Shown here in pieces: positions 28,940 to 38,991 of a DNA stretch of 64,000 nt. Origin of the DNA: Gracilaria domingensis (Eukaryota > Rhodophyta > Florideophyceae > Gracilariales > Gracilariaceae); NCBI GenBank assembly GCA_022539475.1, contig VCMS01000045.1:62001-126000 (forward strand). Reading direction: 5' to 3'. The position numbers were made by a program, and so were the translations under genes. How positions within the stretch are numbered: the first letter of the stretch is position 1; every line of letters begins with the position of its first letter. The notes beneath the pieces are model-generated. The model had not been told where the DNA came from, did not search any database, and worked only from the letters and a program-made list of their open reading frames with translations.

Positions 28940-31024
28940 TCAGTTTAACTGAGTTCCATCCGTTCTAACGGGAACGGCGTCCTGTGCAGCAGGCATCTTC
29001 ACAGATTCCTGTGGAACAGCGACAGAACTACCCGCAACAGCGGTTGCCGCCACGGCTTGAGCCGGTGAAACATTGACCTGGGTCGAACCAGAGTGCAGTA
29101 ACGCAGCCAATTCTGCAGCAGACACCCTACGGGGGTACTCAGCCTTCGCACGCAGATATGCGGTTACCGGCACTGACGCCTGTTCGGCGGGGGTCAGCGC
29201 TTCAAAATTCGCCACAACCGTGGGCATTTCCCTCATCGAGAGGTTGCAGTTCGGAGCTGCATGACCGTGGTTGTAACACGTGAAACAGATCAGGGGTGGT
29301 CTTCCGGAACTCCGTGGGTCTTGGAACTTCACCGTTCGCGGGTCTACCCAACCAGGTCGCTGGTAACGACTCCCTGAATAGGGTACTTGAGGACCGCGAA
29401 CGCGTGGACGGTCTGCGTAAAGCAGTGTATCTTCCGTCATTGACGAGGCTTCTGAAGTAGAAGGCAACTCCGTAGTCGGAATAGAATCTAGGTCCACCTG
29501 TGCGAGATGTACGTTATCCACATCGTGGGCAGAAAAGTCTTGCGGTAGCAGTGAAGCTGATGACGACCCTCCTTCGAGGTGCAAGGCTTTGGTTGAAAGC
29601 CGGTATCCGGTGCGGGCGCGCAAGGCGTCTCCCTCCGCCTTCGCGTACTGCAATAACTCCAGATAGGTAGTCTTCTTCCGGTCTTCCCGTCGCTGGGCAA
29701 CCAGAGTGCGAATAGCCGGATTCAATCCGTTGATAAACAGCGTACAGCGCTCGTTTGAGGAGTAAACATTGCCACAACGGTGGAATGCCTTATTCAGGCG
29801 TACCGAGTACTCGGTTTCCGACTCCTTCGGGCGTTGTTTCGTCTCCCGCAACGCGGTGATTGCTTCCTCGATAGAGGTATTTGTCGCATAAGAGCGCAAC
29901 AAATACTGCACTGCTTCGGGCCAGCAGGTGACCCCTCCTTCAGAGGCGCGAGATGAACCTCTTACAGAGTTATACTGATCTTCAGCGAGTCCACGTAGAA
30001 AATACGGTAAGGCAACATAAGCTTGCCCCTCACTCATGCCGAGGATGTCAGCTTCCGCTACAAAGCGTGAAAGAAAGTCAAGCACCAGAATGGGATCCTC
30101 CCCAGTGAACAACTGGTTGCGAAAGGTTAAGGAAATGCGTTTGATGCAGTCCTTCACCTTACCCGTGCCACGGGGCGTCCGGTTCAGACTTGAATCTTCC
30201 AAACGGTAATACCGGTAAGATAACAACCTTTTGAACAAGGGATTCGTCGGCTCCAGTTCCCTCAAACCTGAGTGCTTTCGCCCCCGTTTCCGGGTACCAA
30301 CAACACCATAGGTGGACGTAGAACTCCGCGAACGCGTAGAACGAGCGCGACGTTCACCGTCACTTGACGAGCTCGATGATAAGGAACCCGCCGAGCGGTT
30401 TGAAATACCAGAAGACTGTGACGAATCCGAGTCATACTCGTCGACATTCCTCTTCTTAGAGCGACTGTTCCCGGACTTCCGGTCACGTGTACCACGAGAC
30501 ACTCCCGCAGAAGCGGCAGCAGGGCCGTCATCCTCACGGATGGTGGCCTCTAACGTCTCAAGACGGCCAAGGATCCGAATGAACTTCGTGTTAACCTCCT
30601 CGGTGAAACCGGGATATCCTTGAAGAACCTCCAAGAGGGCATTAACATCCTTCCGTAAAATACGTAGATCATCTGATACACCTCCGTTGAGGGCTGCGTC
30701 AACCTTCAAACGAAGTGTGTCGACCTCGGAAACGAGTGCTTCATGAGAACTCCTCATGACAGCAGTCTGAGCCTCAAGCACACGAACTTGAGTCTCCAAC
30801 TCGTTTACGAGCGCATCCTTCGCCGCGACAGCGGGTATAAGACCCTCCAAAGGAGCAGATGAGGGCCCAGCCACTGGGGCGTCAGACGACTTGTCCGGCT
30901 GTTTCCGGTTTCCGCGTTTCTTTCCATCACCCTGTAGGGGTTCAGGAACAGACCGCAGACGTGGGGGCAAGCCAGAGCCAACGGAGCGAGACTTCGTAGG
31001 GCTCGAGCGCTTGCCCGACACCAT
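28940..31024 (-). CDS. gag: Gypsy gag polyprotein
   Basis: 694-codon frame from the ATG at 31024 (MVSGKRSSPTKS). The N-terminal third is basic and Ser rich with a coiled-coil-like stretch (NELETQVRVLEAQTAV). The middle has a Ser/Arg-rich region, then a Retrotrans_gag capsid domain (LFTGEDPILVLDFLSRFV ... ALRETKQRPKESETEYS). A canonical CCHC zinc knuckle, C-x2-C-x4-H-x4-C (CFTCYNHGHAAPNC), lies near the C-terminus. It forms the particle that packages element RNA. Confidence 0.9.
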   Translation of the reverse strand: MVSGKRSSPTKSRSVGSGLPPRLRSVPEPLQGDGKKRGNRKQPDKSSDAPVAGPSSAPLEGLIPAVAAKDALVNELETQVRVLEAQTAVMRSSHEALVSEVDTLRLKVDAALNGGVSDDLRILRKDVNALLEVLQGYPGFTEEVNTKFIRILGRLETLEATIREDDGPAAASAGVSRGTRDRKSGNSRSKKRNVDEYDSDSSQSSGISNRSAGSLSSSSSSDGERRARSTRSRSSTSTYGVVGTRKRGRKHSGLRELEPTNPLFKRLLSYRYYRLEDSSLNRTPRGTGKVKDCIKRISLTFRNQLFTGEDPILVLDFLSRFVAEADILGMSEGQAYVALPYFLRGLAEDQYNSVRGSSRASEGGVTCWPEAVQYLLRSYATNTSIEEAITALRETKQRPKESETEYSVRLNKAFHRCGNVYSSNERCTLFINGLNPAIRTLVAQRREDRKKTTYLELLQYAKAEGDALRARTGYRLSTKALHLEGGSSSASLLPQDFSAHDVDNVHLAQVDLDSIPTTELPSTSEASSMTEDTLLYADRPRVRGPQVPYSGSRYQRPGWVDPRTVKFQDPRSSGRPPLICFTCYNHGHAAPNCNLSMREMPTVVANFEALTPAEQASVPVTAYLRAKAEYPRRVSAAELAALLHSGSTQVNVSPAQAVAATAVAGSSVAVPQESVKMPAAQDAVPVRTDGTQLN

Positions 31025-31463
31025 CGTCCACGACGAGAAACAACCAGAAAACTGGGAACAGGAAAGCAACCAACAAATTAACCTCGAATGAGTGTAGCGT
31101 CCTCACACGAGTGACGATAACCGACAAATCGGACGAACCAACCGTACCAACGGGAACAGCCGTATACGGAATTAGGGCTGACTCGACCAGATTGCTGGGA
31201 ACGGTAGACAACCCAAACGGGGTGACAACAACCGTACCGACGGGAATCACACACTACGGAAATAGGTAGTGCCACCGGTAGTAAACCGTGTCCAAACAAC
31301 AACCCAAAATGAGGAAAGCAGTACCAACACGACGTCTGTCGGCAAAGCCTTCCAGTAGAAACTGTGTAGTGTATCTCCACGACCAGATACGAACCGGCAA
31401 ACCGGAAATTGATCAGAAAACCAACTTGCTGGATCAACGCGACTTCTAAGTCGGGAGACCAAT
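31025..31463 (-). other. Gypsy 5' leader with primer-binding site
   Basis: Minus strand begins ATTGGTCTCCCGACTTAG right after the LTR; TGG two bases in (31461-31459) could pair with a tRNA CCA end. The same stretch contains a palindrome, CGACTT-AG-AAGTCG (31440-31453). The rest of the leader is noncoding and may hold packaging signals. Confidence 0.6.
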
Positions 31464-32279
31464 TGTTGTGCAAAACCCAGCGATGGGGAAAGACACGCAA
31501 AGGCGGTTCAGACCCTCTCTCAAGAGGCGAGCACAGCAGTAGAGCGCTCCCACAGGTACGACACGGCAATGCCGGGTGTAAGACCGGGGTCGACCCTTCC
31601 CAAGTAATGGAGGGAGCGAAGCGGCGAAGAAGAAGCGTCCAGCGGTAGAGAACACACGACACAAGTCGGCAGTAGCGTCACGTGCGTAGCACGCGGTACC
31701 CACGAGTGTGGCGATGACACGCGAGAGCGGTAGTAGCCCACGCGAGTGTGCCGAGCCACGAACGGTATGCACCGGTACACCAAGTAGTGCTACCTGTATA
31801 ACAGGGACAAAAATAAAGAAAACACGCACAAAGTAAACACGCGAAAGCGGTAGTGGTGTTAATGATGCCGCGAGGCGGATGATGAACCCTGCACAAGGTG
31901 TCGACTCTCCAGGAGGAGGATATCGGTCACCAAGGGTGAAACATCAGAGCCGAACACTCGGTTGTTCCGTTTACTTCCCCGACAATGGGTGCAGCTCAAC
32001 CTACTAAGTAGTGTAGAGTGCCAACCCACTGTCAAGCGTTGTAGCGAAAATATCTAGAATAAACATCTAAAATACCCCAACTAATGGGTGCAAACTTCCC
32101 ACACGTGTGTGACTCACCGGCTAAGCCGTGCGCCTCATAACACTAATTCTAATATTAAGTATACCCAAGAATGGGCTGATCTCACCAGTTACTCATACTG
32201 TGTGCCACCACCTCCCGGCATCGCCGTGCATGTTATGAATCGCATCAGCGAAGGAGTCCCGCAATCGCGTTGCACTACA
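31464..32279 (-). repeat. Gypsy LTR, 5' copy in element orientation
   Basis: 816 bp, identical by eye to 19976-20791. Followed by CAGAC (32280-32284), the right copy of the target duplication, and by resumption of the copia integrase. Confidence 0.95.
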
Positions 32280-34630
32280 CAGACACCTGTGGACCGGTGA
32301 AACCGACATCAACACACGGCAATAATCATATCTTAATCCTCATCTGTGCTACGAGCAGATTCGCATTCGCACACTTTATCAAAGACCGAAAAGACATCCC
32401 TCCTCACATCCAACAAACGCTACACCACATAGCCACCAGAATGCAACACCCAATGCATCACTTCCGCACAGACAATGCCAAAGAATACACTTCAGCGCAA
32501 ATGAAAGCCATATACGCCGCATACAACCTGCAACATCACCTGCGCACTCCCCATCAGCCGCAAGAAAACTCTATCGCCGAGAGAATCAATAGAACGCTCA
32601 TGGAATCAGTTCGAGCTCTACTCACAGCAGCCCAACTTCCAGACCAATACTGGGAGGATGCCGCTCGCGACACAATATTTAAGTACAATCTGATTCATCA
32701 TACCAGCACCAACACATCCCCTTACCATCTGTGGTACGGACAAAAGCCCTCAATGGAACGACTCTACACTTTCGGCCAAGTTGGCACCATCCCAGTATAC
32801 GCACCCAAGACCAAAATGCAACCCCGAGCAGACCCCGCGAGATACATGTACGCCAACTCCCTAACCCACATCACCGTACTGAACCTTAAAACCAAACGGT
32901 ACCAACAAATTCGCGCTCAAGACTTTCACCCCTACGACAAAAGTCAAGATCCCACAACCACAACCACGCACGCCTTCAAAGTCAGAGCGCATCACAAACA
33001 ACCAACACCCACAAATATCACACTCAGTACGCCGCCACCCCGCAACCTTCAACAAGCTCGAGAATATCCTGATGCCCACCTCTGGCAAAAAGCTCACGAC
33101 CAAGAACTCAGTAACCTCGATCAACATGCGAGTATAAAGTGGCTCCCGCACGACTTTACCCCACCCAAAGAAGCCACAATACCACTGATGATGCTATACA
33201 GGTACAAAAGATCAGCAGAAGGCACGATAACCCAACGCAAAGCAAGATGCAATCTAAGAGGAGACCTGATGAAACCAGGGCTCTACTTCAATCCCAATCA
33301 CAGAACCACATACACGGCAGATCGCACCACGCAACGCCTTCTCATCGCGCTACACGCCGCTCATCAATACCCTCTCGAACACTTCGACATTAAGTCTGCA
33401 TATCTTCCCGAAGAATATCAGCATGACAAACCTGTATATGTCAAGCAAATGCCCAACTTCGACGGCACATACAACCACAAAACCCAATATGGTCAACTCG
33501 TAGGCAACCTATATGGCTCGCCACCAGCAGCATATTATTACAATCACGGTCTCCAGAAATTCCTTACCGAACTACAGTTCAAGCCGTCAGAACATGACCC
33601 CTGTCTATACACAAAGACGACCAACAAAGGATTCACATTAGTCAGCACCACAATCGATGATTTCCTAGTACTCGCTTCAAACCCCAAACTAATCGACGAA
33701 CTCCACCACCAGCTCCTGACCAAATACAAAATCAAGCGACTAGGAACGCCCACACGCTTCTTGAACTGGACCATTCGCCACACTGCAGAAGGCCACACGC
33801 ATATCTCGCAACCCGACGCAATCGAAGCAATACTGACGCAGACAAACATGCAGAACTGTAACCCAACAAAAACACCATACAACACAGTCAAACATTTAGA
33901 TCAACAACCTGAGACAGAACCGCTAACGCCAAAGGAAACAACGACGTACCGCTCTATACTCGGCGAAATCAGATATATCACAGACAGTACTCGCCCAGAC
34001 ATTATGTACGCCACAAACCGTCTCGCACAACACATGGCTAAACCACACAAACACCACTGGCAAGCACTGAAGACGCTTCTTCGATACCTCCAAGGCACAA
34101 AAACATACGGACTCCTATACACCACCCAGCAGCGCAAGAAAGCAGAACCCTTGCTCGAAACCTACAGTGATGCGGACTTCGCAAATGAAAAGAATCGCAA
34201 GTCCATCACGGGCAATGTACACCTCTTTGGCAACACGCCAATCTCCTGGGAGTCAAAAAAGCAAAATGTAGTTGCCTTATCAACAACAGAGGCGGAATAT
34301 ATAGCGGCAACAAATGCAACTCGCCACACGAATTGGTTGAGAAACTTGCTTAACTCCGGCACCTTCCCGCAATCGAATCCCACCCCGCACTACATCGATA
34401 ACCGCTCATCCATGCTCGTCGCAACCAATCAAGCCCCTACGCGCCGCAAGAAGTACATAGACATTCGTCATCATTATCTCCAGCACCATATAGCCAACAA
34501 CACGATCACACTCAACAGAGTATCGACCGCGGACATGCTGGCAGACATACTCACAAAACCGCTTGGACAAGAACGGTTCATCGATCTACGCACACGCCTC
34601 AACGTCACACCCGAACCCTGCAAAATGTGA
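32280..34630 (+). CDS. pol: Copia integrase core, reverse transcriptase and RNase H
   Basis: Open frame of nearly 800 codons. Integrase: a DTCGPV-like first Asp, FRTDNAKEYTS (second Asp) and QENSIAERINRTL (Glu). RT: HFDIKSAYLPEE, VGNLYGSPPAAYY and TIDDFLVLAS (the catalytic Asp pair). RNase H: YSDADFANEKNRKSITG, ALSTTEAEYIAA and ADILTKPL, all typical of copia. It is the distal part of the interrupted copia pol. Confidence 0.9.
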
Positions 34631-34684
34631 ATCAGCAACCGGGGACTGTCAATGAGCACTTCAGTCTTGCTGATTCACATTTTT
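34622..34684. repeat. 17-bp perfect inverted repeat at copia pol end/LTR start
   Basis: 34622-34638 pairs perfectly with 34668-34684 across a 29-nt loop. The left arm covers the end of pol, the loop holds the short GGGGAC purine stretch and the LTR start, and the right arm is inside the 3' LTR. Confidence 0.85.
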
Positions 34685-34782
34685 TGAAACCAATCAGCAT
34701 TACAGTAGTGTCTAGTACATAAGCACGTTCAGATGTGCGAGCTCGCAAGTAAAGTGCCTAGGGGCAGAGTCTTCCTCTCACA
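34647..34782 (+). repeat. 3' LTR of copia element (136 bp)
   Basis: Starts TGTCAAT after CCGGGGAC (a minimal polypurine stretch) and ends CTCTCACA, followed by CCACG. Its last 92 bp equal those of the 5' LTR. Confidence 0.8.
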
Positions 34783-35535
34783 CCACGCTCGCTGCGGAGT
34801 CTTCTCTTCCGCGCTCGCGCTACGCGCGCTGCGTGCGCCGCCGCCGCGCGCCGTCGCGCGCCGCCGCCGCGCGCCGCCGCCGCGCGCCGTCGCGCGCCGC
34901 CGCCGCGCGCCGTCGCGCGCCGCCGCCGCGCGCCGTCGCTCGCCGCTCGCCGCTCGCCGCTCGCCGCGCCGCCGTCGCCCTCCCGCAGAGCCACACTTGC
35001 GGCGCACCTCCGCCGCCGCGTCCAACTCCCGACGAGCCCCGCGTTGCGCACTCGGCCGCCTCTTCCCAACGCGCAGCAGATACCGTCCATCACCGCGCGC
35101 GGCGCGCCCGCGCGAAGCGTGCTCCGCACGGCTTCACTGCCACCGCTCTTGCGCGTCCGCGCCAACGCTCTCGCGCGCCCGCGACCGTTGGGAGCGAACA
35201 GCGTTGGCCACCCTCACCACAAGCGTTGAGCGGAGTCCGCTCGCGGCGCTCTTCTCGAGGCCGCTCATGCAGCTCGTCGCTCTAGTGCACGACGACTCCG
35301 TTCCCTGCAGCCTCCGCCGCCTCGTCCAAGTCTCCGCGTGCTCCGCCCATTCCGTGTGCCGCCATCACGCCGCATCCGACCGCCTCCTTCCCGCCCGCTG
35401 TCGTGTTTGCTCCAGCCGCCGCGTGCGTTGCAACGCGCGCCACGCGCCACGCGATGCACAGTGCCTGCAGTTCACCGCGATGGGCACGCCCGCCCAGTTG
35501 TGGATGCATGGCGCGCAGCGCCGTGCATCAAGCGC
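34783..35535. repeat. GC-rich low-complexity DNA with CGCCGC/GCGCGCCGTCG repeats
   Basis: From about 34828 to 34975 the plus strand repeats CGCGCGCCGTCG/CGCCGCCGC units. Long frames exist on both strands (Arg/Ala/Pro products), as expected from stop-poor GC repeats; I do not call them genes. Confidence 0.7.
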
Positions 35536-37254
35536 TCACGTTTTGGCTGCCATTCCACCTTCTTCCAGGAACTGCCCCACGAAGAACGTGAGCCGCATGT
35601 AATAACCCGACGTCGTCATTTCTTTTCCCAGCTTGTCCTCAACAAACTGTTCCACGCCTTTCTGTACTTCGCGGATATCTGACGTCGATCCGAACTTCAA
35701 GGACTGCGGGCAAACACAATGTTCTTCCAGATACTGAACCAAGCACTCGGTCATGCGAGATCGCAAGTCAGTCTCCTCATCGTGTGAACCGAAAATGAAC
35801 TGACTCCATTCGTTTGCTATTTCGATCATTGCCGTCTGCGAACTCCGGGGGCTTACCGTTGCTTCATTGCCATCCTGCTGTACATATTCATGCACAAACT
35901 GCACCATCCTTAACTTGAATCCGATTTTCATCTTGCTTGGATGCATTTCACTCTGTACAAATCGTCTCGCGTTGTTCGTGAATCTGGAAATGCTGGATGA
36001 CGTTCCACGGCTCAGAGTGCGTGGTGACACCTTCTCGCGCTGCAGCAGGCGATTCAAGCACTCATTCCAACCACCAAACAACTGTTCCCTGTCCTGGGCA
36101 TCCGCCAAAACATAGTGGGTCCAACTCTTTGCAAACTCGGTCGATGCCCACATTGAATCGTATCGGTTGATGTTCGGTTGTTCTTGTTGTTCACCATCAC
36201 TCTCTTTGCCATCCGAAACAGAATCTACTTCATGGAAAGCATCGTCATCCTGATCAATTTCACAACAATCAGTTCCACTTTCCTTCCGATCACCCTCAAG
36301 AAAATCCTTTTTATCCGAAGCATCTTGATGAGTGCATTCAGCAGAGATATTCTCACAGAGAGCGGGAGGGATATTCACGACGGCGACACTTGTCCGGCTT
36401 TGAAACAGGCATTGCACCTGTTCCATGGTGAAGCCGTACTCCTCAAAGACGTTCACAATTTGTGCTTGCTTGCTCTGCGGTAGTTTGGAAAAGTTGCATT
36501 CTTCCAGAATGGCACAGGCTGTGGATAAGGAGTATTCGATGACATCGGCACCAGATAGTTCTCCACAAAGCTCAGCAACGACTTCGAGAGCGTTTGAGAC
36601 CGCTCCTCCGGCGATTGGAATTAGCTTCAACGCTATTGCTATGACATTGCAATACAACTGCTGCTGGCGGTACGCAACGAACGCAGCTCGCAGGTCGTCT
36701 ATCGTTGCTTCCAATGACAAGAGGCGATCTAAAAGCATGATGCATGCTTCCTTCAGCACAGACAGCTCGGAGTCGAAAGATTGACTTAAGTGAATACCCT
36801 GAATGTATGCGTCAGCCGAGTGAATGAGGTTGAGTTGTTCCGCTTGGTGAAGGCAGTTAAATACTATGTGCTTGTCTGGAGTGTTGATTATGGGAAGATC
36901 GGTTACGGTGCAATACAGCTGGTTTTTCCAGAAGTAGAGGTCGCCATCACGGTGCTCGGAGTGGATTTGATTGTCGGTGATGGCGAGTACAAGAAGGTCA
37001 TGAGCGGCGTTCCACTCGGGCAGCGAGCGAGCGCAGTTCTGCTTGTTTATGAGTGCGTTGCAAGCTTCAGAAGCGGCCATGGACGTTTGTAGTACAGACT
37101 GCAGAGCTTCTTTTAATGGAGTGGGGGTAGAAGCGGGAGTAGCAATGGCGGCTGGAAGAAGAGGCGGCAGCGTCGGTTGCTTCACGCGTCCGGCGCGCAT
37201 TTGGTCGAAGAGCTGTCTGTCTTTGTCCTTCAGTGACCCACGCGCAGAGCGCAT
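35536..37254 (-). CDS. Large hypothetical protein following ankyrin array
   Basis: 572-codon frame from ATG 37254. It directly follows, in the same frame, a TAG stop (37255-37257) ending an ankyrin-repeat frame. Residues 1-45 are polar and Pro/Ala rich; about 60-270 look helical (LLVLAITDNQI, LKEACIMLLDRLLSLEATIDDLRAAFVAYRQQ is one long amphipathic stretch described here by its position near 165-200); about 300-350 are Asp/Glu rich; 360-560 appear globular, with two similar blocks (FAKSWTHYVL..., ANEWSQFIFG... each followed by an R-x(5)-CL-x(2)-L segment), suggesting an internal duplication of about 110 residues. No family recognised. It may be the C-terminal half of an ankyrin protein now separated by the stop, or an independent gene. 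Confidence 0.6.
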   Translation of the reverse strand: MRSARGSLKDKDRQLFDQMRAGRVKQPTLPPLLPAAIATPASTPTPLKEALQSVLQTSMAASEACNALINKQNCARSLPEWNAAHDLLVLAITDNQIHSEHRDGDLYFWKNQLYCTVTDLPIINTPDKHIVFNCLHQAEQLNLIHSADAYIQGIHLSQSFDSELSVLKEACIMLLDRLLSLEATIDDLRAAFVAYRQQQLYCNVIAIALKLIPIAGGAVSNALEVVAELCGELSGADVIEYSLSTACAILEECNFSKLPQSKQAQIVNVFEEYGFTMEQVQCLFQSRTSVAVVNIPPALCENISAECTHQDASDKKDFLEGDRKESGTDCCEIDQDDDAFHEVDSVSDGKESDGEQQEQPNINRYDSMWASTEFAKSWTHYVLADAQDREQLFGGWNECLNRLLQREKVSPRTLSRGTSSSISRFTNNARRFVQSEMHPSKMKIGFKLRMVQFVHEYVQQDGNEATVSPRSSQTAMIEIANEWSQFIFGSHDEETDLRSRMTECLVQYLEEHCVCPQSLKFGSTSDIREVQKGVEQFVEDKLGKEMTTSGYYMRLTFFVGQFLEEGGMAAKT

Positions 37255-37691
37255 CTAGTAATCCCTCTGAAACGGGTCGGCGCCGGCACGCCAGAGCATG
37301 GCGGCCAGCTGCGTGTGACCCATGCGTGCTGCACGATGGAGCGCAGTTCTGCCCTTTTTGGTTTGGCCGTCTACAGCAGTACCGGCATGTAACAGTGCGA
37401 TGGCAACGTTCATGTGTCCGTGCGAGGCCGCGTGATGCAAGACGTTCTGACCGTAATTGTCTGAGCTGTGCAAGTCGGCGCCGCGCTGCAGCAGCTCGTA
37501 CACGGCCTCCGTGTGTCCGTTCCTGGCCGCCTGGTGCAACGCCTTCCGACCATTGAAGCGTGCGCTGTGCACGTAGGTGCTGCGCTGCAGCAGTTCGTTA
37601 ACCACCTCCGTGTGTCCGTTCCAGGCCGCTTGGTGCAACGCGTTCTCACCGTCATTGTCTGAGCTGTGCACGTCGGCGCCGCGCTGCAGCA

Positions 37692-37749
37692 GCTCGATGA
37701 CCACCTCCGCGTGTCCGTTCTAGCGGACACACGGAGGTGGTTAACGAGC
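37692..37749. repeat. Inverted duplication inside ankyrin unit (first)
   Basis: 37692-37717 pairs with 37724-37749 with few mismatches and a 6-nt centre. It replaces the normal junction between two ankyrin units. Confidence 0.85.
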
Positions 37750-37823
37750 AGCAGCAGCCGCAAAGTGCAATGCGTTCCCACCGTCATTGTCTGAGCTGTG
37801 CACGTCGGCGCCGCGCTGCAGCA

Positions 37824-37881
37824 GCTCGTTAACCACCTCCGTGTGTCCGTTCCAGCGAGCACACGGAGGTGGTTAACGAGC
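37824..37881. repeat. Inverted duplication inside ankyrin unit (second)
   Basis: 37824-37845 is the exact reverse complement of 37860-37881, with a 14-nt spacer. Its layout is the same as in the neighbouring unit, so one probably arose from the other by duplication. Confidence 0.9.
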
Positions 37882-38991
37882 AGAAGCAGCCGCAAAGTGC
37901 AATGCGTTCTCACCGTCATTGTTTGAGCTGTGCACGTCGGCGCGCGCTGCAGCAGCTCGCAAACCACCTCCGTTTGTCCGTTCCAGGCCTCCAAGTGCAA
38001 CGCATTCCTACCTTTGTTGTCTGAGCTGTGCACGTCGGCGCCGCGCTGCAGCAGCTCGTTAACCATCTCCGTGTGCCCGTTCCAGGCCGCTTTGTGCAAC
38101 GCGTCCTGACCGTAATTGTCTGTGCTGTGCACGTCGGCGCCGCGCTGCAGCAGCTCTTTCACCACCTCCATGTGTTCTCGTCCGGCGGCGAAGTGCAATG
38201 CGATTTCACCTGCTTTTGTTGCACTTTTGGAACCTGCTCCGTGGTGCCACAGCTCTCTCACGATGTTTATGTCTCCTCCCGAGGCTGAAAATGCAGCACA
38301 TTGCAGCTGTGGTGACATTGTGAACGTCAGCGCTGCGCTCTAGGAGCTCTTTGACGACGCCCACGTGGGCGTTCATCGCGGCAGAATGCAACGCAGTCCA
38401 ACCGTAGTTGTTTGCGCTGTGCACGTCTGCGCCGCTCAGCAACAGATTTCTCACATTGTCCACATCTCCAAAGCGAGCGGCATCACGCAACGCGTGGCTG
38501 CTATCCTTGGCTGAATCGCGCGCATCGGTGCTGTGACGCAGCAGCTCTTCAACGATGTCCATGTGCCCGTGCAAGGCGGCAAGATGCGATGCATCCTGAC
38601 CGTATCTGTTTGTGCTATAAACGTCGGCGCCGCGTTGCAGCAGCTCATTCACCACCTCTTTGTGACCGCTCGAGGCCGCACGGTGCAACGCATTGTGACG
38701 GCTCTTGTCTGCGCTGCGCACGTCTGCGCCGCTATCCAGCACATGCCGCACTTTGCGCAAATTGCCTGTCGTGGCGGCGTCCCAGAGCAGGATGTCGCGC
38801 TCCATGGTTCGGTACGTACGAACAGGCGAAGCGACTTGAGCGTCGGCGCCGCGCTGCTGAGGCTCCGGGAGCGTTGACGGCAAACGTCCGGCGGGTGGAC
38901 GCTGCGATTCGGCAACACGCTGAAGATCCGAGCGCTGGTGAGCTACACCGTGCAATGCATGCATGACGCGCGGAGCCCCAACAATCTTCAT

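Larger units (their letters stand above)
19976..32279 (-). mobile_element. Ty3/gypsy chromovirus-like LTR retrotransposon, looks whole
   Basis: 12,304 bp, on the minus strand, nested in the copia integrase. It has two 816-bp LTRs that appear identical, a 5-bp CAGAC target duplication, a leader with primer-binding site (31445-31461), gag (31024-28940), pol (28829-23409: protease, RT, RNase H, integrase, chromodomain), a repeat-rich spacer, an extra frame on the opposite strand (20871-22916) and a polypurine tract next to the 3' LTR. Identical LTRs imply a very recent insertion. At over 12 kb it is long for the family, mainly because of the extra frame and a large linker in pol. Confidence 0.95.
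17811..34782 (+). mobile_element. Ty1/copia LTR retrotransposon, split by a nested gypsy element
   Basis: Bounded by a 5-bp target duplication CCACG (17806-17810 and 34783-34787) and short LTRs with TG..CA ends. Internal order on the plus strand: primer-binding site (17906), gag (18157-19146), protease and start of integrase (19037-19970), then after the inserted gypsy element the integrase core, reverse transcriptase and RNase H (to 34630). Integrase before RT is the copia order. The element is broken by the 12.3-kb insertion; otherwise its frames remain largely open, suggesting moderate to young age. Without the insertion it would measure about 4.7 kb. Confidence 0.95.
37258..38991 (-). pseudogene. 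Ankyrin-repeat gene with frame breaks and inverted insertions
   Basis: Start at ATG 38991 (MKIVGAPRV). Units of the type NALHxAAWNGHTEVVNELLQRGADVHSSDN repeat about 13 times over 38800-37260, clear ankyrin (33-residue) consensus: TALH, AA, GH, VV-LL, GADV. The frame changes near 38310, and again near 37950 where CGGCGCGCGC lacks the CC present in every other unit. Two units (37692-37749 and 37824-37881) contain an inverted copy of the unit's own sequence, which forms hairpins. The series ends in TAG at 37255. Near-identical neighbouring units show recent unequal exchange. Ankyrin arrays bind proteins; no partner can be inferred. Introns could bypass some breaks, but no good GT-AG pairs fit both insertions. 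Confidence 0.75.

Noticed and set aside
34733-35602. 289-codon plus-strand frame (and matching long minus-strand frames) in GC-rich DNA
   Set aside because: Composition is Arg/Ala/Pro from CGC-rich repeats, long frames occur on several strands at once, and part lies in the copia LTR.
37692-37881. Treating the inverted insertions in the ankyrin array as introns
   Set aside because: One could be read as a very short GT-AG segment, but the second lacks AG at the equivalent place, and lengths are below plausible intron size.
37258-38991. CRISPR-like regular repeats
   Set aside because: The 99-bp period is the 33-residue ankyrin unit in DNA; there are no unique spacers.
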